A stretch of DNA of 54,849 nucleotides from a bacterium (GTDB lineage: Bacteria; Planctomycetota; UBA1135; GCA-002686595): NCBI GenBank assembly GCA_024226735.1, contig JAAELL010000481.1:1-54849 (forward strand), in the 5' to 3' direction. A program made the translations under genes and the position numbers. Under the pieces are notes generated by a model that saw only the letters and a list, made by a program, of their open reading frames with translations, was not told the origin of the DNA and did not search any database. Below, one piece after another: positions 24,386 through 34,026 of the stretch (the first letter of the stretch is position 1; each line of letters opens with the position of its first letter).

Positions 24386-25786
24386 ATGAAGAACCCCAAC
24401 GCCCCCAAGCCCCCGACGCGCATGACCGCGGCCGAAGCGAACCGCCTGGCCCGCCGCGACCGCAACCGGATCATCATCATGTCCGTCGGCGCGCTGATCC
24501 TCGGCTCGGGCTACCTCATCTCGCGCTTCGCGCAGAGCAAGTACGAGGAGCAGGACGTCCTCGAACAGCCGAAGATCGACGCGCCCGTCGCCGAAGAGCG
24601 CGTCGTCACCGTCGAGTTCGACATGCCCGAGCAGCTCGAGCCGATCCGCGACCCGCCGCAGCAGCGCGCCGTGATCAACAGCCAAGCGTCGCTGACGAAG
24701 GTCTACGACTACGGGCGGCTGTTCTCCGAGGCCCAGTACCGCGCAATGGGCGTGCGCCTGCTCGACGCGGCCACACAGGCCGAGGTCGAAGCCGACACCG
24801 ACGCGCACCGCGTCAAGCCCTTCCGCGTGCGCGGTGAGCTACTCGCGATCGCAAAACGCGAGCGCGAGGGCAGCTACGCGCCCGAGATGCACGGCACGCT
24901 GCGAACCGAGGACGGCCGGTTCGCGCACTTCATCGTCTCCGATGCTCCAGCCGAGGCCAGCGTCGGCTCGTGGGTGCGGGTCGACGGCGTGTTCTACAAG
25001 CTGTTCCGCAAGGAGGTCGCCGAGGATTGGCGCGAAGGCCCTCTGCTGCTGGGGCGTGAGGCGATCGAAGCGTTCGCCCCGATCGCACTCGCCTCCGACC
25101 TCGTCGTTCCCGGCCTGGCCGAGCTGACCGACGACACGTTCGAGTCGACGACCGGCATCCCGCCCGCCGTGGAGTGGGGCCTGATGGCGAAGGCGCAGAA
25201 GAGCGGCGAGAGCCCGGATTGGGAGTCGGCCCCCGAGCTGACCGCCGAGATCCTGGGCGAGATGTTCCAAGATGGCTCCGCGTTCCGCGGTAAGCCGTTC
25301 CGCATCCCCGTCAGCCGCAACGTCGGCTCGTGGGTCGAGCGCGCTGGCGAGAACGGGCTCGCGCTCGACCAGGTGACGCGGGGCTGGATCGGCAACTTCA
25401 CATGGAAGGGTGCCGTCGGCGTCATTCGCTACAGCGCTCCGTTCGCCAATCTCACCCTGCAGGACTGGGAGGACAGCGCGCGCTACGTCACCGCGCGCGG
25501 CTTCTTCCTCAAGAACGTCAACTACGAACAGCAGAGCGGCAAGCCGGGCCGGGTCCCGCACTTCGTGATGGAGTCGGTCGAGATCTTCACGCCCGAGAAA
25601 GACACGTCGCAAGCCCAGCTCATGTGGGTGGTGCTCGGCGCGACGGTGTTCCTGATCGCGCTCTTCTGGTTCCTTCTGGTCCGTGACAAGAAGAGCGCCG
25701 CGAGGCTGCAAGAAGAGCTCGTCCGCCGCCGCCGCGCACGCCGCACGCAGCTCGCGGGCGGCGGTGAGGTGGATCCCAGCGCGTGA
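24386..25786 (+). CDS. Unknown two-helix membrane protein
   Basis: A 466-residue protein of no family known to me. A basic start (to about 28) leads into a transmembrane helix at about 29-46; a second helix lies at about 411-432, followed by a very basic cytoplasmic tail. The roughly 360 residues between are hydrophilic and would be periplasmic. They contain two similar segments around VGSWVRVDGVFYKLFRKEV and NVGSWVERAGENGLALDQV, suggesting an internal duplication, and SM-like beta strands (RVRGELLAI). The gene lies 4 nt after the C26 peptidase and its stop overlaps the aroB start, so it is translated with aroB. Confidence 0.75.
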   Translation: MKNPNAPKPPTRMTAAEANRLARRDRNRIIIMSVGALILGSGYLISRFAQSKYEEQDVLEQPKIDAPVAEERVVTVEFDMPEQLEPIRDPPQQRAVINSQASLTKVYDYGRLFSEAQYRAMGVRLLDAATQAEVEADTDAHRVKPFRVRGELLAIAKREREGSYAPEMHGTLRTEDGRFAHFIVSDAPAEASVGSWVRVDGVFYKLFRKEVAEDWREGPLLLGREAIEAFAPIALASDLVVPGLAELTDDTFESTTGIPPAVEWGLMAKAQKSGESPDWESAPELTAEILGEMFQDGSAFRGKPFRIPVSRNVGSWVERAGENGLALDQVTRGWIGNFTWKGAVGVIRYSAPFANLTLQDWEDSARYVTARGFFLKNVNYEQQSGKPGRVPHFVMESVEIFTPEKDTSQAQLMWVVLGATVFLIALFWFLLVRDKKSAARLQEELVRRRRARRTQLAGGGEVDPSA

Positions 25787-26871
25787 CGCGCACCGTCGAA
25801 GTCGCGACCGAGCCGCCGTACACGGTTCACGTCGGACCGGGCCTGCTCGACCGCGTCGATGCCGCCGCCCGCCACGTGACGGATGCGCGCCGAATCGCGG
25901 TCGTGTGCGACGAGCGCGTCGATGAGCTTCACGGCACCTCGCTCCTGGGACTCGAGGACGCGCCACGTCTGCGCGTACCGGGCGAGGAGGCGTCGAAGTC
26001 CTTCGCCGGGCTCGAGGGTGTCTTGAACTTCTTCTCGTCGGCAGGTCTCGGCCGCGGCGACTGCGTCGTGACGCTCGGCGGCGGCGTCGTGAGCGATCTT
26101 GGCGGCCTGGCGGCGTCGATGTACAAGCGCGGGATCGACGTCGTGCACGCTCCGACGACGCTCCTGTCCCAGGTCGACGCCTCCGTCGGCGGCAAGACGG
26201 CGATCAACCTGGCGGCCGGCAAGAACCTCGCGGGCACCTTCCACCAGCCGCGCGCCGTGCTCGCGGACACCGAGACGCTGGCGACGCTCCCCGAACCCGA
26301 GCTCGCCTCCGGCTTCGGCGAAGTCTTGAAGACGTCGCTCATCGGCGGCGAGACCAGCCTCGCGAAGCTCGAGGAGCTCGCCCCCGCCCTCGCGGCGCGC
26401 GATGCGAGCGCCCTGGGCGAGATCGTCGCCGACTGCGTCGCCGTCAAGGCACGCATCGTCGCCGAGGATCCGGGCGAGCAGGGTCCGCGCCGCGCGCTCA
26501 ACCTCGGGCACACCTTCGCGCACGGCATCGAGCACGCCGCCGACTACGGCAAGGTCCCGCACGGCGTCGCCGTCGCGGTCGGGATCGGGCTCGCGCTCGG
26601 CGCGGCGAGCGCGCTCGGCCTGGAAGTCGCGAACGATCTCGCGCCACGGGTCGACGCGCTGTCCACGGCGCTCGGCCTGCCGGCGAGCCTCTCGGCGCTG
26701 CGCCAGGCGGCCGAGGTGGAGCTCGGCGCGGACGCGATCCTGGCGGGGATGGCGCACGACAAGAAGGGCCGGGTCGGCACGCCCGAGCTCGTCCTCGTGC
26801 TCGCGCCCGGAAAACTCGAGCTCGGGGTTCAGGCGGACACCGCGCTGCTCAGTAAGATCCTGGCGACATGA
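25783..26871 (+). CDS. aroB: 3-dehydroquinate synthase
   Basis: A 362-residue protein, the usual length. It converts DAHP to 3-dehydroquinate, the second step of the shikimate pathway, using NAD and zinc. The NAD-binding GGGVVSDLGGLAASMYKRG, the loop PTTLLSQVDASVGGKTAIN and the zinc-ligand helix LNLGHTFAHGIEHA are all present. The GTG start at 25783 overlaps the stop of the upstream gene (GTGA), and the stop overlaps the start of the next gene (ATGA), so the three genes are translationally coupled. No other shikimate genes are adjacent. Confidence 0.96.
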   Translation: MTRTVEVATEPPYTVHVGPGLLDRVDAAARHVTDARRIAVVCDERVDELHGTSLLGLEDAPRLRVPGEEASKSFAGLEGVLNFFSSAGLGRGDCVVTLGGGVVSDLGGLAASMYKRGIDVVHAPTTLLSQVDASVGGKTAINLAAGKNLAGTFHQPRAVLADTETLATLPEPELASGFGEVLKTSLIGGETSLAKLEELAPALAARDASALGEIVADCVAVKARIVAEDPGEQGPRRALNLGHTFAHGIEHAADYGKVPHGVAVAVGIGLALGAASALGLEVANDLAPRVDALSTALGLPASLSALRQAAEVELGADAILAGMAHDKKGRVGTPELVLVLAPGKLELGVQADTALLSKILAT

Positions 26872-28178
26872 CCCACGACCACGGGGACGAGCCCTTCCCG
26901 CGGCACGCCCTCGTCGATCTGGTCAGCGTCGAAGAGGCGGGCCGTGCGCGGCGGCAGCGGGCGCAGAGCTGGGTGATCGGGGCGGCGCTCACCCTTCTCG
27001 CCCTGGGCATGCCGGTGAGGCGCGTGCTCTTCGTCGATCCCTCGCTCTGGCAGGGTGGAGACGGGGCCCAGCCGGGCTCCTTGATCGCAGCGCTTCTGCG
27101 CTCGGCCTTCGGTGCGCCGCACGAGCGGGCGTGGTACCTGGTCTCGGCAGTCGGGTGGGGCGCGTCGCTTCCCCTCATCACGGGGATGCTGCGGCGCCTC
27201 GGGTTCGCGCACAGCACCACCATGCTCGCAGCGCTGACGGCCCTCTTCGCACCCTTCGTGTGGACGGGAGCGACGCTGCCAGTGAGCTTCGGGCCGGGGG
27301 TCTTCGGGGCGTCACTCTTGATGGCAGCGCTGTTCGCGGAGCCCCGGCGCCCGGCGCGAGTCGCTGCTGCCCTGCTCGTCGCGTCGGTCCTCGACGCAGA
27401 GCTCCTGTGGCTCGTACCGGCGGTCCTTTGGGCCGTGCGCAAGGACCGGCGCGCGGCCGTCTTCGTCGCCACCGCCGCCGTGGGCTATCTCGCCGCCCAT
27501 TACGGCTCGAGCCCCGCTCGCCGAGCCTGGCTCTCGGACGGCCCGCTGTTTCCGACCGACGCGCGCCTTGCGAGCCTGCGCGGACTTCTGTCCCTGCTCG
27601 GTGGTCTCGGCGTGGCCGCGTACGGTCTGTTTGCCACGTTCGATCCCCGTCGGCGCGCCGAGGAGTCGCGGCCGCCGCGCTGGATCATCCTCTGGTGTCT
27701 CGCTTTCCTGTTCGCGCTGATCCCGGGCCATCCCAGCGGTCACCTGATGGGGGCCTTCTGGGTGCCGGCCGCTGCCCTCGGCCTGGCCGACGCCTACCAG
27801 CGCAAGTGGAGCGACGAGCGGATCGTGCGCTGGGGAACCGTGCTACTCGGGATCCAGGTCGCCCTCGCGCTCAGCCTGACGGCAATCCTCTCGGTTACCG
27901 ATCCCCTGCGCGAATGGCGCGCCGCGGCTCGGCAACATCTCGAGCCAACCGACGTGGTCGTAACGGACAGCGCGGAGCGCCTGCATCTGCTGCGTGCTCG
28001 GTGGGGTCTGGAAGCTCATGGCTCCCTCACCCCGCCGGCGGAGGTCGTCCGCGACGCCGAGCGCGCCTCGGCCGCGGAACGCCGAGTGATCCGCGACGGT
28101 CCGCCGCGCCCGTTCGAGGTGCCTTTCACCGGCCAACTCACGCTCCAGGGCGTGGTCGCGGTCGAGGAAGGGCCCTGA
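26868..28178 (+). CDS. Polytopic membrane protein of unknown function
   Basis: A 436-residue protein whose ATG overlaps the aroB stop by 4 bp. After a 35-residue cytoplasmic start it has about nine hydrophobic segments between residues 36 and 345, then a C-terminal hydrophilic domain of about 90 residues. The order of helices, an early DPSLWQGGDG loop after the first helix and a large number of short loops resemble GT-C type integral membrane glycosyltransferases, but the diagnostic acidic pair is not convincing. The C-terminal part includes LEPTDVVVTDSAERLHLLRARWGL. Function unknown. Confidence 0.75.
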   Translation: MTHDHGDEPFPRHALVDLVSVEEAGRARRQRAQSWVIGAALTLLALGMPVRRVLFVDPSLWQGGDGAQPGSLIAALLRSAFGAPHERAWYLVSAVGWGASLPLITGMLRRLGFAHSTTMLAALTALFAPFVWTGATLPVSFGPGVFGASLLMAALFAEPRRPARVAAALLVASVLDAELLWLVPAVLWAVRKDRRAAVFVATAAVGYLAAHYGSSPARRAWLSDGPLFPTDARLASLRGLLSLLGGLGVAAYGLFATFDPRRRAEESRPPRWIILWCLAFLFALIPGHPSGHLMGAFWVPAAALGLADAYQRKWSDERIVRWGTVLLGIQVALALSLTAILSVTDPLREWRAAARQHLEPTDVVVTDSAERLHLLRARWGLEAHGSLTPPAEVVRDAERASAAERRVIRDGPPRPFEVPFTGQLTLQGVVAVEEGP

Positions 28179-28315
28179 AGCTCACCAGGCGCCCCGGTTG
28201 AGTGTTCACAGAGCCCCGCTCGTTTGCTTCAATCGGTTAGTTTACGCGCGCGGCGCGCAGCGCTGCTCGACCGCGCCCACCCTCGGTTCTCCGCCCCCCC
28301 CCCGACCCCCTCTCC

Positions 28316-31300
28316 ATGCCCCGACGCGACGACCTCGAGTCCATCCTGATCATCGGGAGCGGCCCTATCGTCATCGGACAAGCCTGCGAGTTCGATTATT
28401 CGGGCACCCAGGCCTGCAAGGCTCTCCGTGAGGAGGGCTATCGCGTGATCCTCGTCAATTCCAATCCGGCGACGATCATGACCGACCCCGAGACGGCCGA
28501 CTCGACGTACATCGAGCCGATCACGCCCGAGACCGTCGAGCGCATCCTCGAGAAGGAGCGTCCCGACGCCGTGCTGCCGACCCTCGGCGGCCAGACGGGC
28601 CTGAACACGGCGCTCGAGCTGCACGACCGGGGCGTCTTCGAGCGTCTCGGCATCGAGATGATCGGCGCCGACGGACCGGTGATCCGCAAGGCCGAGGACC
28701 GCGACCTGTTCCGCGCCGCGATGAACAACGCGGGCCTCGACAGCCCGCGCTCGCACATCGCCCACGACATGGACGACGCGCGCCGCGCGCTCTCGGCCAT
28801 CGGCCTGCCGTGCGTCATCCGGCCCGCGTTCACCTTGGGCGGCTCCGGCGGCGGCATCGCCTACAACGTCGAAGAGTTCGAGTCGATCGTCTCGCGCGGC
28901 CTCGCCCTGTCGATGAACTCCGAGATCCTGGTCGAGGAGAGCCTCGTGGGGTGGAAGGAATTCGAGATGGAGGTGATGCGCGACAAGGCGGACAACGTCG
29001 TCATCGTCTGCTCGATCGAGAACCTCGATCCGATGGGCGTGCACACGGGCGACTCGATCACGGTCGCACCGGCACAGACCCTGACCGATCGCGAGTATCA
29101 GAACCTGCGCAACGCATCGATCAAGATCATGCGCGAGATCGGGGTCGAGTGCGGCGGCTCGAACTGCCAGTTCGCGATCAACCCCGACGACGGCCGCATC
29201 GTCGTCATCGAGATGAACCCGCGCGTGTCGCGCTCCTCGGCGCTCGCCTCGAAGGCGACCGGGTTCCCCATCGCGAAGTTCGCGGCGAAGCTCGCGTGCG
29301 GCTACACGCTCGACGAGATCCAGAACGACATCACGCGCGAGACGCCGGCCAGCTTCGAGCCGACGATCGACTACTGCGTCGTCAAGATCCCACGCTTCGC
29401 GTTCGAGAAGTTCCCCGGCGCCGATGCGACCCTGACGACGCAGATGAAGAGCGTCGGCGAGACGATGGCCATCGGCCGTACGTTCAAGGAAGCACTGCAG
29501 AAGGCCGTGCGTGGGCTCGAGACCGGACACGCAGGCTTCGGGCTCGATCCGAAGGACGCGATCCAAGCGATCGATATGAATCGCGAGGACCTCGCGCCGC
29601 TCTTGCGCGTGCCGAACTGCGAGCGGCTGTTGACGCTGCGCAAGGCCTATCGCGCCGGCTGGAGCACCGACGAGCTGTTCGAAGCGACCAAGATCGATCG
29701 CTGGTTCCTCGAGAACATGCGCGAGCTCGTCGAGTTCGAGCAAGAACTGGCCGGCGACCTGGTCAGCCCGCAGAAGCTGCGGCGGGCGAAGGAGCTCGGC
29801 TTCACGGACGGACAAATCGCGCTCGCGGTCGGCACGAACCGCACCGCGATCGAGGCCCTGCGTGAGGAGCACGGCATCAAGCCGACGTACAAGCTCGTCG
29901 ACACCTGCGCCGCCGAATTCGCTGCCGTCACGCCGTACTACTACTCGACCTGGGAAGACGAGAGCGAGCTCGTCGTGTCGAAGCAGGAAAAGATCATGAT
30001 CCTCGGCGGCGGTCCGAACCGCATCGGCCAGGGGATCGAGTTCGACTACTGCTGCTGCCACGCCGCGTTCGCCGCCCAGGAGATCGGGTACGACGCGGTG
30101 ATGGTCAACTCGAACCCCGAGACTGTGTCGACCGACTACGACACGTCTGACGAACTGTTCTTCGAGCCGCTGACGCACGAGGACGTGATGCACATCGTGC
30201 GCGCGATCGAGCCCAAGGGGATCATCGTGCAGTTCGGAGGCCAGACGCCGCTGAACCTCGCGGCCGGCCTCGAGCAAGCCGGCGCGCCCCTGATCGGCAC
30301 GTCGGTGCAGTCGATCGACCGCGCCGAGGACCGCGAGCAGTTCCAGGAGTTCCTCCAGAAGCTCGGTCTCCGCCAGCCCCCGAACGGCATCGCAACGACC
30401 GTCGGCGAGGCCTTCGGCATCGCGCGCCAGATCGGCTACCCGGTTCTCGTCCGGCCCAGCTACGTGCTCGGCGGTCGCGCGATGGAGATCGTGTACGACG
30501 ACGAGAGCCTCGATCGCTACATGACCAACGCGGTCGACGCGTCGCCCGACAAGCCGATCCTCGTCGACAAGTTCCTCGAAGAGGCGATCGAGGTCGACGT
30601 CGACGCGATCTCCGACGGCAACCACGTCGTGATCGGCGGTGTGCTCGAGCACATCGAAGAGGCCGGCATCCACTCCGGCGACTCGTCGTGCGTCCTACCT
30701 CCGCACACGCTTCCGCCCGAGATCGTCGATGAGATCGTGCATGCGACCAAGTCGATGGCGCTCGAGCTGGGCGTCATCGGACTGATGAACGTGCAGTTCG
30801 CGGTGAAGGACACCGAGGTCTACATCATCGAGGTCAATCCGCGTGCCTCGCGCACGGCGCCGTTCGTATCGAAGGCGATTGGCGTGCCGCTCGCCAAGCT
30901 GGCGGCGAAGGTCATGGTGGGCAAGACGCTGGACGAGCTCGGGTTCACCGAGGCGATCACGCCGCCCTACTTCTCCGTCAAGGTGCCGGTGTTCCCGTTC
31001 AACAAGTTCCCCGGCACGGACATGCTTCTTTCGCCCGAGATGCGCTCGACGGGTGAGGTGATGGGCATCGACCCGGACCTCGGGTCGGCCTTCGTCAAGG
31101 CCTACAATGCTGCTGGCATCAAGCTCCCCAAGAACGGCCGCATCCTCTTGACCGTCAAGCACGCCGACAAGCGCGCGATCGTCGCCGAAGCTCGGTCGCT
31201 GATCGCTCTCGGCTACGAGCTGCTCGCGACGAGTGGCACGTGGCGCGTCCTCGACACGAACGGCCTGCCGTGCACGCGCGTCAACAAGGTCCACGAGGGT

Positions 31301-31555
31301 CGCCCGCACATCGTCGATTCGGTCAAGAACCGCGAAATCGACCTGATCCTGAACACGCCGATCGGCAAGCAGCAACGCGTCGACGACTCGGAGATCCGCT
31401 CGGCGGCGATCACGGCGGGCATCCCGACGATTACGACGCTCGCCGGCATCCGCGCGGTTGTGAGCGCCCTGACGGCGCTCCACAAGGGCCAGCAGTCGGT
31501 GCGGAGCCTGCAGGAGTACCACGGCGAGATGGCACCAACGACGGTCCGCGGCTAG
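28316..31555 (+). CDS. carB: Carbamoyl-phosphate synthase large subunit
   Basis: A 1079-residue protein, the normal full length (about 1073). It makes carbamoyl phosphate from bicarbonate, ammonia and two ATP for pyrimidines and arginine. Two ATP-grasp halves are visible: [19 protein letters not shown] at the N-terminus and [19 protein letters not shown] at about residue 563. [13 protein letters not shown] and [18 protein letters not shown] mark the first half, [18 protein letters not shown] the second, and an MGS-like allosteric domain closes the protein. carA is not adjacent. A 137-bp C-rich non-coding stretch precedes the start. Confidence 0.97.
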   Translation: MPRRDDLESILIIGSGPIVIGQACEFDYSGTQACKALREEGYRVILVNSNPATIMTDPETADSTYIEPITPETVERILEKERPDAVLPTLGGQTGLNTALELHDRGVFERLGIEMIGADGPVIRKAEDRDLFRAAMNNAGLDSPRSHIAHDMDDARRALSAIGLPCVIRPAFTLGGSGGGIAYNVEEFESIVSRGLALSMNSEILVEESLVGWKEFEMEVMRDKADNVVIVCSIENLDPMGVHTGDSITVAPAQTLTDREYQNLRNASIKIMREIGVECGGSNCQFAINPDDGRIVVIEMNPRVSRSSALASKATGFPIAKFAAKLACGYTLDEIQNDITRETPASFEPTIDYCVVKIPRFAFEKFPGADATLTTQMKSVGETMAIGRTFKEALQKAVRGLETGHAGFGLDPKDAIQAIDMNREDLAPLLRVPNCERLLTLRKAYRAGWSTDELFEATKIDRWFLENMRELVEFEQELAGDLVSPQKLRRAKELGFTDGQIALAVGTNRTAIEALREEHGIKPTYKLVDTCAAEFAAVTPYYYSTWEDESELVVSKQEKIMILGGGPNRIGQGIEFDYCCCHAAFAAQEIGYDAVMVNSNPETVSTDYDTSDELFFEPLTHEDVMHIVRAIEPKGIIVQFGGQTPLNLAAGLEQAGAPLIGTSVQSIDRAEDREQFQEFLQKLGLRQPPNGIATTVGEAFGIARQIGYPVLVRPSYVLGGRAMEIVYDDESLDRYMTNAVDASPDKPILVDKFLEEAIEVDVDAISDGNHVVIGGVLEHIEEAGIHSGDSSCVLPPHTLPPEIVDEIVHATKSMALELGVIGLMNVQFAVKDTEVYIIEVNPRASRTAPFVSKAIGVPLAKLAAKVMVGKTLDELGFTEAITPPYFSVKVPVFPFNKFPGTDMLLSPEMRSTGEVMGIDPDLGSAFVKAYNAAGIKLPKNGRILLTVKHADKRAIVAEARSLIALGYELLATSGTWRVLDTNGLPCTRVNKVHEGRPHIVDSVKNREIDLILNTPIGKQQRVDDSEIRSAAITAGIPTITTLAGIRAVVSALTALHKGQQSVRSLQEYHGEMAPTTVRG

Positions 31556-31828
31556 CAGGCTGTCGGGGTAGTCACGATTCGCGAGGTGCCGAGCATCGAA
31601 CGCAGCTCGGCGTCGCGCCAAGGTCCCCAATGGCATCCAACCATGGGGAAGCTGGTGTTCGAGCAAGGGTTCTGGACGTCCGCCGGGAGAGCGATCGGAG
31701 TCATCAGCCCAGTCGAAGCCAAAGGTCCAGTTGCCCGAATCTTGCTCGAAGTCGTCCTCGAAGACGACCTGTTGCGCGGCACAGGGAACGGTCAGGAGCA
31801 GGACGAGTGCGGTCGGCGAGAAGCGCAT
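31552..31828 (-). pseudogene. Frameshifted and truncated secreted-protein gene
   Basis: From ATG 31828 the first frame gives a clear signal peptide (MRFSPTALVLLLTVPCAAQ) and VVFEDDFEQDSGNWTFGFDW, the usual start of a planctomycete secreted domain. Near 31700 the frame must change; the second frame gives VGCHWGPWRDAELRSMLGTS and runs into a stop at 31552, beside the carB stop. The normal domain continues for 100 or more residues after the LRSxLGT motif, so the 3' part is lost as well. A remnant of the same family type as its neighbour at 32250-33356. Confidence 0.6.
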
Positions 31829-31896
31829 GGGTTCGTCCAGTCTGGGGTTGGCAATGCTCGCGCATTGCCGCCGAGGCCGCGGGTGTTGGCGCGGCG

Positions 31897-32253
31897 TCAG
31901 TCGTGGCGCGACTCGTCCCCGTACTGCTGCGTCGAGGCGGGCTCGAACAAGAGGACCGCTGTGCCCGGCTCGGCTACCGGCCGGTGCTCGACACCACGCG
32001 GCACGACGAACATTTGACCGGGTGCGAGCTCGATGTCACGGCCTCGTAGCTCGATCCGCATCCGGCCTCGCAGGACTTGGAAGAGCTCGTCTTCCCCCTC
32101 GTGGGTGTGCCAGGGGAATTCGCCGTCGCATTTGGCGACCTTGACGAGCTGTCCGTTGAGCTCGGCGACGACGCGCGGCGACCACGGCTCGTCGAACGAG
32201 TCGAGGACCGCATTCAGATCGACTCTGTCCGTCATGGAGGCCCGGTCCGTCAT
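31897..32253 (-). CDS. Small cupin-domain protein
   Basis: A 118-residue single cupin. The metal-binding motif is PWHTHEGEDELFQVLRG, giving two histidines and a glutamate, and the second motif is APGQMFVVPRGVEHRPVAEP with the last histidine. The protein starts with an N-terminal DLNAVLDSFDEPWSPRVVAELNG as in the mannose-6-phosphate isomerase-like cupins. The ATG at 32253 overlaps the stop of the upstream secreted-protein gene (ATGA); a second ATG at 32235 is possible. Cytoplasmic; substrate unknown. Confidence 0.85.
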   Translation of the reverse strand: MTDRASMTDRVDLNAVLDSFDEPWSPRVVAELNGQLVKVAKCDGEFPWHTHEGEDELFQVLRGRMRIELRGRDIELAPGQMFVVPRGVEHRPVAEPGTAVLLFEPASTQQYGDESRHD

Positions 32254-33356
32254 TGGAAGTCGACGAAGACGCCGCGCGAGGTGTTCGAAGTCGCTCCATC
32301 GCGGAACCAGCACTGGAAGCGCCAGCGCTCGCCCGGCTGGAACACGGTGCCAGACGGCAAGGCCGTCAAGTCGACGCGCATGCGGAGCTCGCCGCTCGTG
32401 CCCGAGAAGAGCAGGAACTGGGGTTGGCTGAACCGCACCAGCGGAAAGCCGAGGCACAAGATGCCCTGGCTCGGAGCTGGTAGCGGCGTCTGCGCCGCGG
32501 GCTGCGCCATCAGGTAGTAGCCGAACACGTTCTGCGGCGCTGCGACGGTGCGCAGGAAGAAGTCGTTGTCGGTGATCGCCTCCGAGCCGATCGCCGCGAG
32601 CCCGGCAATGCCACCGCTCGAGTTCGGGTTCGACTGGCAGTACGTGACGCTGATCCGCTCGCACAGATCCGGCACGCCGTTGGCGCTCGCGTCGCCGAGC
32701 GCGACGAGGCGCACGTCGTCGACGCCCCAACCGTAGCCGCCGTTGGCGAAACAGTCGTGGGCATGGAACTGCCACTCGATCGTGACCGCCTGGCCGGACC
32801 AAGCCGAGAGGTCTACGGTGCGGTACCGCCACTCGACTGGTGCCGGACCCTCGCAGTAGTCGTCGACGGTCACGCCGTTCACGCGAACCGTCGCGGAGTC
32901 GAAGTTCGCCGACGGATCGCAGTTGACGCTCCCGCCGCCCTCGCCCTCGTAGAAAGACCAGTACTGCAGGAAGATCTGCGAGTCGGCGGGCAGAGGCACG
33001 TCAACCATCGAATGCGTCCCCGCCGGCACGCCGCCGTCGTCGAAGTTGCACTGGGCGTCGATGCCGAAGTAACTGAGCGCACCGCTCGATCCGCTCCCCG
33101 CAGGCCTGCACTGCGTCGTCGTGTGCCAGAGACCGGTCGAGGACTGGGTCACCCCGGGCGGCAGGTTCGCGCCGCCGTCGAAGTCCTCGAACAGGAACAC
33201 CTGCCCGAACTCACAGTCGTCCGGCACCCCGTTGCTGTTGCAGTCACCGCTGGTCCCGTTCGCGATGTCAGTCGCGTCCGGGACCCCGTTCTGGTTGCAG
33301 TCCTGCGCCAGCGCGGAACCAGTGAAAAGGGACGGGATCAGGAACAGATAGCGCAC
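32250..33356 (-). CDS. Secreted protein with DxNxNGVPD repeats and planctomycete C-terminal domain
   Basis: A 368-residue protein with a signal peptide (1-17, cleavage after ALA). Two calcium-loop-like repeats follow: DCNQNGVPDATD and DCNSNGVPDDCE, and a third near 225 (DASANGVPDLCE). Between them lies a beta-sandwich-like region from FEDFDGGANLPPGVT to WGVDDVRLV, similar to carbohydrate-binding or laminin-G-like modules. The C-terminal 130 residues, YCQSNPNSSGGIAGLAAIGS to CWFRDG...VFVDFQ, are the conserved domain of many planctomycete secreted proteins and are related to the tail at 2-193. Cysteine-rich, so likely folded outside. Role unknown, possibly surface attachment. Confidence 0.8.
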   Translation of the reverse strand: MRYLFLIPSLFTGSALAQDCNQNGVPDATDIANGTSGDCNSNGVPDDCEFGQVFLFEDFDGGANLPPGVTQSSTGLWHTTTQCRPAGSGSSGALSYFGIDAQCNFDDGGVPAGTHSMVDVPLPADSQIFLQYWSFYEGEGGGSVNCDPSANFDSATVRVNGVTVDDYCEGPAPVEWRYRTVDLSAWSGQAVTIEWQFHAHDCFANGGYGWGVDDVRLVALGDASANGVPDLCERISVTYCQSNPNSSGGIAGLAAIGSEAITDNDFFLRTVAAPQNVFGYYLMAQPAAQTPLPAPSQGILCLGFPLVRFSQPQFLLFSGTSGELRMRVDLTALPSGTVFQPGERWRFQCWFRDGATSNTSRGVFVDFQ

Positions 33357-33468
33357 GGGAGACCTCCGTAGGTAGTCGACCGACCACCGTAGAGTCTACA
33401 CCTCGGTGATCAGCTCGCGTACCTGGACGGCCCCGTGCGCTCACGCGGCCGTCCGGCCCCCGGATCCG

Positions 33469-34026
33469 CTACTTGCCTTCGAGGCGCTTGCGCGACGTGA
33501 TCGTGCAGTCGAACGTCCAGAGGTCCGGCGGGTACTCGTGCGAATCGATGCGATCGGGCACGCCGATGCGAATCTCGGTCACGCGCACGCGGTGACTCGC
33601 GTCCTCGAGCGTGTACAGGAAGTTGGCGATCTTGACCTTGTCGAAGGTCGCCTTCTTGTCGCCGGGCGTGATGCGATAGGTGTTGTCGACGATGCCGCGC
33701 GTCAGGGGCCGCTCGCGCGGCGTGATCTCGACGCTGCCGAGCTCGATGTTGTCGCGCGAGGCGATGTTACGAATGTAGGACTCGGGGTCCGCTTCGCCGC
33801 GCAGGTTCTCGTCGGCGAGCTGCTTGTACAGGTTGGTGTACTTCTTCGAGAGCGTCTGGACCTCGCGCACGACGTTCTCGACTTCGCCACCCTCGGCGAG
33901 CGCGACCTTGAGCTCCTTGATCTGCTGGTGCTCGGTCCACGCGCGCCAACCGAGGTAGCACGACGCGATGAGGCAAGTGAGGATCAGGACACGGGCAAAA
34001 TTGAGTCCTCTGAAAAAGCCCATCAC
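33469..34026 (-). CDS. PilO/GspM-like inner-membrane assembly protein
   Basis: A 185-residue protein with one N-terminal membrane helix (about 11-29), a coiled coil (about 32-75) and a small alpha/beta C-terminal domain. This is the PilO/GspM layout, the bitopic partner of PilN/GspL in type IV pilus or type II secretion platforms. Sequence similarity is weak, so the call rests on architecture plus the overlapping upstream gene of GspL/PilM type (ATGA-type overlap at 34023-34026). Last gene of the operon starting with the ECF sigma factor at 37333. Confidence 0.6.
   Translation of the reverse strand: MMGFFRGLNFARVLILTCLIASCYLGWRAWTEHQQIKELKVALAEGGEVENVVREVQTLSKKYTNLYKQLADENLRGEADPESYIRNIASRDNIELGSVEITPRERPLTRGIVDNTYRITPGDKKATFDKVKIANFLYTLEDASHRVRVTEIRIGVPDRIDSHEYPPDLWTFDCTITSRKRLEGK

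Noticed and set aside
28229-30673. Long minus-strand open frame inside carB
   Set aside because: Antisense shadow of a fully conserved CarB; the translation has no recognisable motif.
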